From: Plecoglossus altivelis
Taxonomy: Eukaryota > Chordata > Actinopteri > Osmeriformes > Plecoglossidae
Length of the DNA stretch: 64,000 nt
Direction: 5' to 3'
Assembly: GCA_036571765.1 (NCBI GenBank)
Contig: BROE01000024.1
Location: 11,491,687-11,555,686 of the forward strand
The notes below the pieces were generated by a model, which worked only from the letters and a program-made list of their open reading frames with translations, had not been told where the DNA came from and did no database searches. The position numbers and the translations under genes are program-made. This document shows positions 48,236-59,908 of this stretch, piece after piece (positions within the stretch are counted from its first letter, which is position 1; the number at the start of each line of letters is the position of its first letter).

Positions 48236-49534
48236 GGCAGAGTCTGGCCCAGACCCAAGGTTGCGGTGTGACTGGCTGGGATCCAGAACGTGTGCAGGGA
48301 AGGGTGGGGAGGGTGGGGTGCCATGGCCACAGCCCTAGCAGGTTGGCAGCATTGAGGAGCGTAAAGGCATTCAGCGGCGTGAATGGCCCTTTGTCTCAGA
48401 GCAGCGTGCCAGGCTTGCTCTAATGAGGCAAGCTCTTTGTGGCAGGCCTCTCAACATCAAGTGGGCTGGTGGACTCATTAACCTGACTACTGCAAATAAA
48501 GCAGGCAGGCTCAAGAGACGCCTATGATAGCACACTTAAGGCCCCCGCTGAATCCCTCCCCTCTCCACCACCCCTCCTCTTCCTTCTCCCGCTCCTTTTC
48601 TCTCTCGGTCTCCCAGGCTCGGAGTGGGTGCTGGGCTGGAAGGTAATCAGCCTCTGGCCTAATTCAGGTGTCCCAAATAAGGGATGAGGTTGGTTTTCGT
48701 TACCATTTCGCTACCTTGTTCTTAGAGGAACCGGGAGCTTTTGACAGAGCCTCTTTCTGTACCCTCTGGTGTTGGGAACAACATGTCAAGACAGAGTCCT
48801 TAAAGTGGCACCTGGGTTCAAGTTGGTTCCCCAACACCCCATATGCAAGTCTCACAAATCTGGCAACCCTGTCTGCACCTGCATGTGAATTTGTTCGTTT
48901 TTTGTGATGAGACGCTGTAAATACGTTCTCCTACGGCCCCAAACAATATACAGGACGCTGTTCGACTTGGGAAAATTATTTGAATATCCACGGATACAAC
49001 TATAAGGTACCGCAAGAGCGTGAGGTTCTGCTTTCTGAGTCCACCCACGAAGGGTTCTCCAGCTTCTGAAGAGCGTTCCGTCCAGGAAGTCAAAACTGGC
49101 GGTCGTGCGACTGAGCTGACAGGGTGGAGACGGATGCTCCTCTGACATCCAAAGACAGTGCTCCGTTTCATTATTCTGCCTGATTGTTTATCTGAACCAG
49201 CATCCTAGGTTATTAACATGCTGTATTCCGGCTCATGGGCGTCCACTGCTCCGATATTGATTCGATGTTAATGTCATGTAGCGTTTGATGCACGGTCTTT
49301 GAAATTGCTCAAGCATTTGATCAGGTGGCTCGTATGCAGATTAGATTCATTAGATATTCCTCTCACAATTTTTCATGATGTTTTCCCCCTCGTACATTTT
49401 ACGACCCCCCTCCCCCCCCCACCCACAGCCTCACGTTATCGCTGTTCTATTGTCCTCCCCCTCATAGTCATGATTTTAATCTGGTTATACTGTGAACACT
49501 CTGTAAATCGGTGCACAGATTCACACAGCCAGCA
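48236..49534. other. Noncoding interval
   Basis: Unique sequence with a C-rich patch at 49408-49422. No gene recognised. Confidence 0.5.
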
Positions 49535-49634
49535 GCAGAGAGAGAGAGACAGGGAGAAGAGATGAGACAGAAGAGGAGAGAGAGAGGAATGAGGACTGAG
49601 AGAGAGAGTCGGAGAGAGACAGAGAGCACGAGGC

Positions 49635-49676
<42 letters not shown>

Positions 49677-49920
49677 GAGTAAGATGGAAGGGATGAGAAG
49701 AGAGATGGGAGGAAGGATGAGAAGAGCCTGTTTTGTGGACTGATCATTCTTTTCCGGCATAATTCAATGCTCCAGCTGCCCTAAGCTCTGATGCGCTCGG
49801 GTAAGAGAGAGAGATACGGAGGGAGAGAGGGGAAGAGGACAGGGGGAGAGAGAGAGATAGCGGAGGAGAGAGGAGAGACAGGGAGAGAGAGATACGGAGG
49901 GAAGAGAGAGAGAGACGGCG
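49535..49920. repeat. GA-rich tracts
   Basis: Two GA-rich blocks (49535-49700 and 49805-49920) separated by about 100 bp of unique sequence. Confidence 0.9.
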
Positions 49921-51328
49921 AGAAAACGTTACAATGCACGCTAATAGTGTCAGCAAGCCTCATTTTCTAAAAAGGAATATTCATACCAACATCAAAGGGG
50001 TTAGCGCTCCTGACACTGACAAATTGCGGATGAGGTTTTTTCTGATGTATGTAAATGTACGAGCGCTAATATCGTTTGTCTAATTGTAACAGATATCGGA
50101 TTAACATTTACTGTGCCAATTATTGTTCGCTGCCGCGACAAAATGATCTGTTACACGATGTACAATGGATTGTGAGTGGTGAGGGCCTCTCTGAGGTTCA
50201 GTGGGTCAGACAAAAGCGGGGTGGGGGGGGAGAGGGTTGGGTATGTAGCGTGGGGGGAGGGGGAGGGGGACGTAGCGGATTTTGGCGGGGAGTCGGGATC
50301 CGGGGGATTCATACGTGGTAGGAGTGAGAGGGGGGGGACCATGACATATGGACACTAAAGGGCTGATGGATTTGGTGTGAGGGAGAGGGGAGACTGGGGG
50401 AGGTGAGCAGGCTGTGTAGGGACTGGTAGAGATGTGGTAGTGATGTGGTTTTATTGTATGGTGATGGAATACGCAGCTAAGCGATTCGAGTGAGGGGGAG
50501 GAGACAGGAGTTGGTCACGTGAAGGATGAGGGAAAGTGATGTAACGGCTCCAGGAGGATGTGCCTTTATGTATGTTGATGAACAGAGGCTGAGGACTGGC
50601 TGAGGTGGCCAAGGAGAGGAATGTGCGGAGGTGAGGAGGAACTTTGTTTGTAAGGCTATGGTGTGTCTACCATTGAGGATGTCTTTTAGTGATAAATCGT
50701 TGAGACTGATCGAGCAGCAGAGAGGATTGTGGGTTGGTGGCGGAGGCTTTGTTGCATTGAAGGTTAGTCTAGGCAGATGATGATGAATGATGAATGAGTT
50801 GGGCATTGATTGATGATGGGTTGGGCCTTGCAGGAAGGGGGGGCTGTGATGTGACGGTGCTGAGGAATCACACACTGAGAAGGGCAATTTGTTTTGTTTT
50901 ATGTGTGCCTTGCTTTTCTCTAAACGCACAAAGACCAGACCGGTCCTCTCCTTCCTCTCCACTGGTTATCTCATCCCATTTCGCCCTCCACATTTCTGCA
51001 AATGTGCCCCGATACTTATTATTCGAGCTATTTCTTACTATTTCTTCCCATTTCCAATCCCTTTTTAAAACTATATTTTGTCATATTTTTCTAATAAGAC
51101 ATACAGTGCAAAGATACACGCGTGCATTCAGACGATGTGATCTGTGACGCAGTGTGTATTCACTGGCAGGATGAAAACGTCTGTGATTCTTCAACAGTCA
51201 AACGTCTTTAAAAAGGCTTGGTGTGTTTACAGGATTGTAAAACTGTTTCATGAGATTTTGTACTCCCATTGTTCCCAAGGGCAAGATCAAGGAGAAAGGG
51301 CCAGCCACACACCCCAGAATGCCCTGGG
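49921..51328. other. Noncoding interval, partly G-rich
   Basis: A G-rich minisatellite-like stretch at 50217-50340. The rest is unique with no gene recognised. Confidence 0.5.
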
Positions 51329-51582
51329 GGTCAGTGTGTGCGTGTGTGCGTGTGTGTGTGTGTGTGTTTGTGAGTGTGTGTGTTCATGTTTGTGAGTGAG
51401 TGTGTGTGTTTGTGAGTGTGTGTGTGTTTGTGAGTATGTGTGTGTGTGTTTGTGAGTGTGTGCGTGTGTGTTTGTGAGAGTGTGTGCGTTTGTGCTCTGT
51501 GCTGTAAATCAGACAACAGCACACTTTGTCAACACACAAACACACACACTCACAAACACACACAAACACACACACACACACC
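51329..51582. repeat. GT-rich arm facing a CA-rich arm (long inverted repeat)
   Basis: GTGTGTTTGTGAGT units (to about 51490) face CACACACTCACAAACA units (51533-51582). Between them a perfect 8-bp stem TGTGCTGT/ACAGCACA (51498-51505 and 51516-51523) closes a 10-base loop. Confidence 0.85.
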
Positions 51583-52552
51583 TGAAAGAACTGTCACAAT
51601 TGACAGCTAACAAAGAACCCCGATGACACCTAGAAAAGAGCCAATCAAAATGAAGTATTCTTCTTCTTCTCGTTCATATGCCTCTCCTATGTAACTGACT
51701 CGTAATGCTGAGATGATTTAGGTTGAAGGGCCGATGGAGCTGTTGCTTGCTACGTTACTTCCTACTTCCTGTAACAGTAGGAAACAGATTCTCTGAACAG
51801 GAACAAGCTTCCATCAAGCTCTTTAACAGCAAACTGCTGCATCGATCCTCAGTTCAAGCTCAGAGAAAAGGATGTATATAGAAATCAATAGGATTTAACT
51901 GAAGCTGATTCTGCGTGAATACGTCTTACATCACTTCTGGTTTGCATATTTTTCAGAGGTTGAATATGATTATTTTATTTGGGTAGCGAGACTGCAGACG
52001 GATGACTCACAAACTTAACTTTGTTTTTAAAGATCGAAAAAATGTATGCAGTGGTTATGCACATGTCAATCATATTGCCTTTATACATCATACTAATGGA
52101 ATTAAAGTAGGTTAGTTATAATCATATATAAAACAATAATTAATAACCTTAATCAACTGGTAATTCAATAAAACAACGTAACTATATCGTCACAACATTA
52201 TACCTCTATAGATAATTTTTCTAATGAAAAAGTCAAGTTCAAATTCATTCTAAATTAAATTATCATTCAATTTAGATGATAAAAATAATAACAAATAATT
52301 ATTATTCCTTCAGTAATACGTATTAACGCACAACAGTAAACTCCATACGTGTTGATGCAGTGTAGAGACGTGAGTGTCTGTGGACACACGACAGTGAACT
52401 CCATACGGATGGTTCCTGTGAGACGTGAGTGTCTCTGAAAGTGAGGATGGTTCTGTTCTGCTGGTCCTCCCAGGGTCCAGCAGGGCGACTGTGAGCCATC
52501 TGTGTAGGTACTCTGCTCTGAAAACCTCCACCCCCTGAAGCTCTACAGAGGT
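51583..52552. other. Noncoding interval
   Basis: AT-rich unique sequence with an imperfect duplication near 52325-52435 (AACTCCATACG and GAGACGTGAGTGTCT each twice). No gene recognised. Confidence 0.5.
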
Positions 52553-53225
52553 GTGTGTGCGTGTGTGTGTGTGTGAGACTGTGTGTGTGAGAGTGTGTGT
52601 GTGAGGGTGTGTGTGAGAGTGTGTGTGTGAGGGTGTGTGTGAGTGTATGCGTGTGGGTGTGTAAGAGTGTGTGTGTGAGGGTGTGTGTGAGAGTGTGTGA
52701 GTAAGGGTGTGTGTGAGAGAGTGTGTGTGAGAGTGTGTGTGTGAGAGTGTGTGTGTGAAGGTGTGTGTGAGTGTGTGTGAGAGTGTGTGTGTGTGAGGGT
52801 GTGTGTGAGTGTGTGGGTGTGTAAGAGTGTGTGTGTGAGGGTGTGTGTGAGAGTGTGTGTGTGAGGGTGTGTGTGAGGGTGTGTGTGAGAGTAAGTGTGA
52901 GAGTGTATGTTTGAGGTTGTGTGTGAGAGTGTGTGTGTGCGAGTGTGTCTGTGGGAGGGTGTGTGTAAGAGTATGTGTGTGCGAGAGTGTCTGTGTGGGT
53001 GTGTGTGTGTGTGAGAGTGTGTGTGTGCGAGAGTGTATGTGTGGGGGTGTGTGTGAGAGTGTGTGTGCGCGAGTGTGTCTGTGTGAGGGTATGTGTGTGA
53101 GTGTGTGTGTGAGAGTGTGTCTGTGTGAGGGTATGTGTGTGAGTGTGTGTGTGAGAGTGTGTTTGTGTGTGCAAGAGTATGTGAGTGTGTGAGTGTGTGT
53201 CTGTGTATGTGTGTGTGTGTGTATC
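52553..53225. repeat. GTGTGTGAGAGTGTGTGTGAGG minisatellite
   Basis: About 670 bp of GT-rich units of variable length with GAG and GGG interruptions. Confidence 0.97.
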
Positions 53226-53429
53226 CGCTCCATGTTCACAGTCACAAGTTTCACCAAGGTAAACCTCCAGTTCAAGTATCAGTCCTTATCTGTAAGCTCA
53301 GTTCTAAGTCCCTCTCTTCTCTGTGAACACACACACCAACCTGTTGAACGCCCATTCCCCATCTGTCCATCATATAGCTACCCATGGCCCTGGCACACAC
53401 AGCACAGCCCACTGCCAAAGGATACGCCT

Positions 53430-53548
53430 CTGTGTGTGTTAGAGAATGCCTGTGCGTGTGTGAGAGGGAGTGTGTAAATGAGTGAGTGTGTGTGTTTGTT
53501 AGAGAATGCCTGTGTGTGTGAGTGTGTGTGTGTACATGTGTGTGTGTG

Positions 53549-53604
<56 letters not shown>

Positions 53605-53730
53605 CAAGGGTGTGTGTGTGACTGTTAGAGAATGCCCGTGTGTGTGTGTGTGTGTGAGCGTGTTAGAGAATGCCCGTGTGTGTGTGAGTGTGTGTGTGTG
53701 TGAGTGTGTGTGTGTGTGAGTGTGTGGTGA
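53430..53730. repeat. GT minisatellite with embedded GTTAGAGAATGCC units
   Basis: A 13-base non-GT core, GTTAGAGAATGCC, recurs four times (near 53438, 53498, 53624 and 53661) between GT runs. Confidence 0.9.
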
Positions 53731-53879
53731 GGACGGTGGATGACATTGTGAGCCAACAGGCAGAGGTCACCCTCCCTGGGCACAGACCCAAGCTATATTA
53801 TCGACTGGGGAGTTGGCAACCTGCTACAACACATTGCTCCTGGTGCCCACTTCCTCCCGTGCTCGCCCGCCCGCGCTCC

Positions 53880-54060
53880 CTCTCCTCTGACACGCACCCA
53901 CCCACGCATGCACGAACAGACACGCGCGAGTGAGCACGCAAACACACACGCATACACACACATGTAGAATGCACATAGACATTCACACGCATGCACACGC
54001 TCACAAACACTTACACACGTAAGTGCCCCCAGACACTTCTGCATGGACACACACACACTC
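53880..54060. repeat. CA-rich tract
   Basis: ACACACGC and ACACAC units interspersed with unique bases; complementary to the GT arrays on its left. Confidence 0.8.
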
Positions 54061-55379
54061 AAAGTATTGATTTTACACTGCACAAGTTTTCAAAAGAAAT
54101 ATAATGGTATTATTTGCTAGTAGCTACAGCATTTAATGCCCATACTCTAGAAAATAAAAGTGGATTGCCGTCTTTTACGAACAATGTTTTTATAATAAAT
54201 CCTTATAAATATCTGCCTGTCTCAATGAGATATGAGTCTTTGAAATGTCAACAAATGCAGACCTTGTAAATAAATATTGAATTCCTTACTTATTTTTATA
54301 TGACCAGATGATGTAAAATAAAGACTGTTCTCCTAATTCTGTTTATACTTCAATAAATATCAATAACAACAGAAAAATTAAAAAGTGTCCTAAATGTTTT
54401 AGTTTTTTTTTAAAGAAATACTCTTCCACAATTGATTACACATTAAGACATTACAGTGGAATAACATGACTGAAACAAATCAATGTTGAAATAAAATATG
54501 AAAATATGACCACATATTCAGCATACAGTCCTATCGTACGTCTTCTCATCTTGAGCATTCGACTGCCTTGCTCTCCTTCCCTTCTTCACACCACAGATCT
54601 GATTCATGCTTGCTTGTGAAGCAAGTCATGCTTCATCAGGAAGCAACAATTTCCTGACCCACTTTCCTCCAATGTCACGTTCCCAGTGTGCGCTCAGAGA
54701 CAGAACCAGTTACCATGGCTCTTACATAGCATGGCAGGGTAGAAGCCATTTTGTTACGCGCCGATTCAGTCTCCGGTCTCCCGGTGATGATGCCGCCCCC
54801 CCCCTTCCCCTGCTGTGAGGTGCTTACCTCACAACGCCAAACTAAACAAAGATTACTGTACGCATCAGTCATAAACACAAACGTCTCCACGTCAAAGAGC
54901 CGTGATTAGGACTTTTGATTCACACGTTCATTCGCGTGCTCTGCGTCTTGGGCAATCATGCGCTTGGAAGCTCTTACACTAACGCAATAATGCGTTCCCT
55001 CCTGCTGCAGTCACAGGGCTACCCAGAGCACGCTGCTGCACACCTACAGGAAATACCTGGCAGGTAGTGTGCTGTGGTTCCAATGGCTGGGGAGCGGATA
55101 ATGAACGGGACATCTCCAGCAGATGCTTGATGATTCTGTAACTTGATTTAGTTTTTGTTGTTTTCGGATGTGGACGTGGGGGTGGGGTGGGGGGTGGGGA
55201 GGATTGAGGGTGAAAAAAACGGGGATTGTCGGGGGGGGGGGTTGAAATCTGACAGAACCGCTTTTAATGGAAAACACCCTTCCTTCCTCCCTCCCTGCAC
55301 ATCTGCCATTGGCTCTTTCGCTTTACCAAAGCCCCTCAAAATCACCCGCATGGTCTGGAGGGGAGGAAGCAGGGATGGA
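54061..55379. other. Noncoding interval
   Basis: AT-rich to 54530, then balanced unique sequence. Poly-G at 55230-55240. No gene recognised. Confidence 0.5.
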
Positions 55380-55683
55380 GACGCGTGATGAGAGAGAGGA
55401 CGGGGGGAGGGGATGGAGAGAAACAAGGAGAGAGATGGAGATGGGAGGGAGCGGGAGGGGGTAGTGTGGGAGCAGGGGGAGAAGGAGGCAGGGGGAGGGG
55501 GTGTGGCATGGGGGAGAGGGAGGAGGGGGAGGGGGTTGTGGCTGGTGGGGGGAGGAGGGGGGAGGGAGGCAGGCAGGGGGGAAGGGGTGTGCTGTGGGGG
55601 AGGGGGAGGTGGGGGGAGGAGAGGGGGGAGGGAGGTGGGGGAGGGGAGGGGGGACGGGGGGAGGGGAGGAGGGGGAAGGGGGC
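55380..55683. repeat. GGGGAGG-type purine tract at gap edge
   Basis: Almost pure G/A on the plus strand with GGGGGAGG units, running into the gap. Confidence 0.95.
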
Positions 55684-56079
55684 NNNNNNNNNNNNNNNNN
55701 NNNNNNNNNNNNNNNNNNNNNNNNNNNNNNNNNNNNNNNNNNNNNNNNNNNNNNNNNNNNNNNNNNNNNNNNNNNNNNNNNNNNNNNNNNNNNNNNNNNN
55801 NNNNNNNNNNNNNNNNNNNNNNNNNNNNNNNNNNNNNNNNNNNNNNNNNNNNNNNNNNNNNNNNNNNNNNNNNNNNNNNNNNNNNNNNNNNNNNNNNNNN
55901 NNNNNNNNNNNNNNNNNNNNNNNNNNNNNNNNNNNNNNNNNNNNNNNNNNNNNNNNNNNNNNNNNNNNNNNNNNNNNNNNNNNNNNNNNNNNNNNNNNNN
56001 NNNNNNNNNNNNNNNNNNNNNNNNNNNNNNNNNNNNNNNNNNNNNNNNNNNNNNNNNNNNNNNNNNNNNNNNNNNNNNN
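55684..56079. other. Assembly gap (396 N)
   Basis: Unknown bases between a purine-rich left edge and a pyrimidine-rich right edge. Confidence 1.
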
Positions 56080-56880
56080 TAGCCCGGGACCACCTCCAGC
56101 TCCTCCAGTTTCTCAGGCGGGCCCCCCACCACTTCCAGCCCCCACAACCCTCCACCTCCGGCCCCCTTCCACCTCTAGCGACTCCAACTCCAGCCCCTCC
56201 ACCTCTAAGGGTCTGCTCCACCTCCACCCCCTCCACCTCCAGCCCTGCCATCCACCGTCCAGCCCCCGGCCTCCAGGCTCCCGCCTCCCAGCTCCTGCCC
56301 CCTCCCAGCCCCCTCCACCTCCAGCCCCCTCCACCTCCAGCCCCCCTCTGCGCTCCTGCTTGATCTCTCTCCCTCTACTCTTCACCATCGTATTTGGCCT
56401 TTCTCTATTCTACTCTCTTCCTTTTTTGCCTCTCCCTACAGAGTTCTCCGTCCCCCCCCATTACTTTTCCTACCGTACACTAACTACCTATCCTTCTCTT
56501 CTCTCCCCTCCCTCCCTCAAAAAATGGCCTGCCTCCCTCTGTCTTCCCTCCCTGCCTCCCTCCCCATCTTCCCTCTCCCCCATACACTCCCTCATTCCTC
56601 CCCCATCCTCCCTCCCTCCTCTCCATCCTCCATCCTTCCTCGCCATCCTCCCTCCCTCCCTCCTCCCTCATCCTCCCTCCCTTCCCCTTTCTTCCTCCCT
56701 TCCTCCTCCCCATCCTCCCTCCTCCCCCCATCCTCCTCCGCCCCCCCCTCTTCTTCCTTCTCTTCCTCCTCTCCCACCCTCCCTCCTCCCCTCCTCCCCA
56801 CTCTCCCTCCTCCCCCACTCTCCTCCTCCCTCTCCCCCTACCTCCCACCCTCCCTCCTCTCCCTCCTCCCTGTATGACCT
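56080..56880. repeat. CCTCCA/CCTCCC pyrimidine-rich minisatellite
   Basis: CACCTCCAGCCCC units (56080-56345), then CCTCCCTCCTC units to 56880. It includes a 500-codon open frame spanning the gap that is only repeat translation. Confidence 0.95.
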
Positions 56881-57640
56881 TCCTTGACATTCTGCTGAGG
56901 GTATTCAGAGACTCCTCCCTGCGTCGCCATGGTAAATCTGACGCCATATGGCGTTCGATGGCACGCGCCGGTTCTGAGGTGGGGAAGACAGGCAGAGCAG
57001 CAAAGCGTGTGACGCATCGTCACACGGCACTTTGACAAACGAGGAGGTGCATTTCAATAAGCATCACTGTAAAAATGACGATTCCTGGATTTCATTCATG
57101 TTTGTTTCTTTCGATTTTGTTTTAACAACAAATATGTCATTGTTTATTTAAAAAGAAATATGGCACTGTGATGCTACAGTAGCAATATGTGATTTCCCTT
57201 TACTGTTCATTGTTAATATTTGGCTATTGCATTTGATAATAGCAATAAAGTCACTGTATGAATAAGTCAATTCTGCATTTACTGTAGTCTAGCAGGGATT
57301 TGATCTGACATGTTCATCTTTATTTTCCCCATAAAGATCCAACATAAATTGATGCATTCAACTTAAACTATCTGTTTATATTTGTGTCTCTGTGTTGTCA
57401 TGCAGACTGCTTTAAAGTAGATTAAATCATCTTCTGTGCTATTGAGATGGTCTCAATACAAACGCTGGAGAATAAAACATCTCAGAATTTAATTCAAGAG
57501 TCGAAAAGAGGATTCCATTTAATTCCACTTGTTCTGTGTATGTTTGGGTGGGGAAGGGGAGAGGGGGTGAGGGGGAGAGGGGGTGATGGTGTGAGGGGGT
57601 GAGATTTGTATTGAGGTTTTAAACACCCTCTTTCTTTATC
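56881..57640. other. Noncoding interval
   Basis: AT-rich unique sequence with a G-rich patch at 57546-57602. No gene recognised. Confidence 0.5.
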
Positions 57641-58110
57641 TAACCCTGACTCTAACCCTGACTCTAACTGTAACCCTGTCCCTGACTCTAACTATATCCC
57701 TGACTGTGACTCTAACCCTGACTGTGACTCTAACCCTGACTCTAACTCTATCCCTGACTGTGACTCTATCCCTGACTGTGACTCTAACCCTGACTGTGAC
57801 TCTAACCCTGACTGTGACTCTAACTCTGACTGTGACTCTAACCCTGACTGTGACTCTAACCCTGACTCTAAATGTAACCCTGACTGTGACTCTATCCCTG
57901 ACTGTGACTCTAACCCTGACTCTAACTGTAACCCTGACTGTGACTCTATCCCTGACTGTGACTCTAACCCTGACTGTGACTCTAACTGTAACCCTGTCCC
58001 TGACTCTAACCCTGTGACTCTAACCCTGACTGTGACTCTAACCCTGACTGTGACTCTAACCCTGACTGTGACTCTAACCCTGACTGTGACTCTAGCCCTG
58101 ACTGTGACAT
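57641..58110. repeat. 18-bp tandem repeat TGACTGTGACTCTAACCC, about 26 units
   Basis: Units of 18 bases with 6-base substructure (CTGTGA, CTCTAA, CCCTGA). Most copies carry CTAACCC, close to the vertebrate telomere repeat. Some copies lack one 6-base block. Both strands stay open because the unit is a multiple of 3. Confidence 0.97.
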
Positions 58111-58666
58111 TGACTTCTATAACATGACTCATCATTGGCATGATGTGCTTTCCCTCACATTCACTAATTCAAATATTAAAATGGTTAGATTCTCAAGACT
58201 CATGTAAGGAACATGTAAGGAAAAGGTTTCTTCTAACCTGGAAATGGCTGCAACCAAACTCCCCTTCTTCCTGCCCCCACCCCTCTGCCTCCTCTCCCTC
58301 CTCTTCCTCGTCCTCCTCTTCCCTCTCCGTCTCCCCGTCCTTCCCTCCCCTCCCCCGCTCGCTCCCTCTCTCTGCCAGCTTCAGATCTGTGGGTCCATCG
58401 TGCAGGACCTCTCTGTACAGACATGCCTGGAATCCAGCCTCCTTCCTCCTCTGCTTGTCTCCTGCATCACTCCGCTTGCTATTTCAAGGAAAGTGCAACG
58501 TTTGCCTTGGGCCTTAATTATGTTCAATTTGCCAAGCCGGGCCTGAAACCATTGGGAGGTGGAAAATCTCCCTGACCTATTTATCAATGCAGCCTTCCTC
58601 TCTCTGACAGAGAGACATCAAGGAACATAGAGAGGGGCTGAGAGATCGAGAGGAGGGAGAGGAAAG
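58111..58666. other. Noncoding interval
   Basis: Includes a CT-rich patch (58260-58380). No gene recognised. Confidence 0.5.
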
Positions 58667-58730
58667 TGCAAGAGAGAGAGAGAGAGAGAGAGAGGGAGGG
58701 AGAGAGAGAGGAGAGAGGGGGGGAGAGAGA
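58667..58730. repeat. GA microsatellite
   Basis: (GA)n with GGGAGG interruptions. Confidence 0.9.
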
Positions 58731-58889
58731 CATTGGACTGTACTGTGTTCACATCAGCAAAGGAGGACCGCAGAGTTAGCTGACTGACACAATGGTGCAC
58801 GTGTGCGTTTCTCCAGCCATGGTATCCGTCATCAGAAAAGTCCCTTTTCACAGAAATGTATGCATTTATAGCTAGGATATTTTGGGTAT

Positions 58890-59147
58890 TGCATGTGTGT
58901 GCGTGTGTGTATGTGTGAGTGCGTGTGTGAGTGTTTGTGTGTGAGTAAGTGAGTGTGTATGTGTGAGTGTGTGTGTACGTGTGTGTGTGTGTGTGTGAGT
59001 GTGTGAGTGTGTGTGTGAGAGTGTGAGAGTGTGTGTGAGTGTGTGAGTGTGTGTGTGTGAGAGTGTGTGTGTGTGAGTGTGTGTGTGTGTGTGTGAGTGT
59101 GTGTGTGAGTGAGTGTGTGTGTGTGTGAGTGTGTGTGTGTGTGTGTG
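58890..59147. repeat. GTGTGAGT minisatellite
   Basis: About 260 bp of GT-rich units with GAGT interruptions. Confidence 0.97.
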
Positions 59148-59420
59148 GTAGGGGGGGAGCTGCTGTTGCAGTCTCACTCCTGCATCGACTGTGCCAATCC
59201 CGTGGGCTGTGTTACAGAGTTTCTCAGTCGGAGACACTGCAGGTTGCAGTTTTAATTCATTTACAGCTAATCGTTTTCAGAATGCATAATGTAATCAGAC
59301 GCAATCAAATGTCAACAGTGCACCTATTAAACGGGAGGCTGCTAATTCAGTAATGTTCATTTTCATAACAGCGGGCTGAGGGTTATGAACCTGAAATGAC
59401 ATCGATTTTCCTTCAAGGTG
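59148..59420. other. Candidate conserved noncoding element
   Basis: A repeat-free island between two long minisatellites, with balanced composition and several homeodomain-type cores (TTTAATTC, GCTAATCG, GCTAATTC) and a TAATGTAATC stretch. No open frame of note. Conservation cannot be shown from one sequence. Confidence 0.3.
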
Positions 59421-59908
59421 ACGAGAGAGATGGAGAGAAGGAGACAGAAGGAGAGAAGGAGACAGAAGGGGAGAAGGAGACAGGATAGAAGGAGACAGAA
59501 GGAGAGAAGGAGACAGGAGAGAAGGAGACAGAAGGAGACAGAAGGGGAGAAGGAGACAGGAGAGAAGGAGACAGAAGGGGAGAAGGAGACAGGAGAGAAG
59601 GAGTCAGAAGGAGAGAAGGAGACAGGAGAGAAGGAGACAGAAATGGGAGGAGTGAGAGGTGACGTAGGGAAAGAAAGAAAGGAGAGAGGAAGAGAGAGAG
59701 GCGAAGGAGAGAGAGAGATAAAGAAGGAGATAGACAGACATAGACAGAGAGATAAAGGAGAGACAGAGAGTAAGAGAGAGAGATAAAGAAGGAGAGATAA
59801 AGAAGGAGAGGGAGAGATAAAGAAGTAGAGAGAGAGATAAAGAAGGAGAGATAGAGAGACAGACAGAGACAGAGAGATAAAGGAGAGACAGAGAGAGAGT
59901 AAGAGAGA
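59421..59908. repeat. GAGACAGAAGGAGAGAAG minisatellite
   Basis: 18- and 15-base GA-rich units, grading into GAGATAAAGAAGGAGA units. Confidence 0.97.

Noticed and set aside
52310..53275. 321-codon minus-strand frame rich in His and Thr
   Set aside because: Translation of the GT/CA minisatellite.
55385..56887. 500-codon open frame spanning the gap, Gly/Arg-rich then Pro/Ser-rich
   Set aside because: It consists of purine- and pyrimidine-rich minisatellites plus N; no domain and no codon signature of a gene.
57692..58141. 149-codon minus-strand frame of VRVTVR and SGLESQ repeats
   Set aside because: Translation of the 18-bp satellite.
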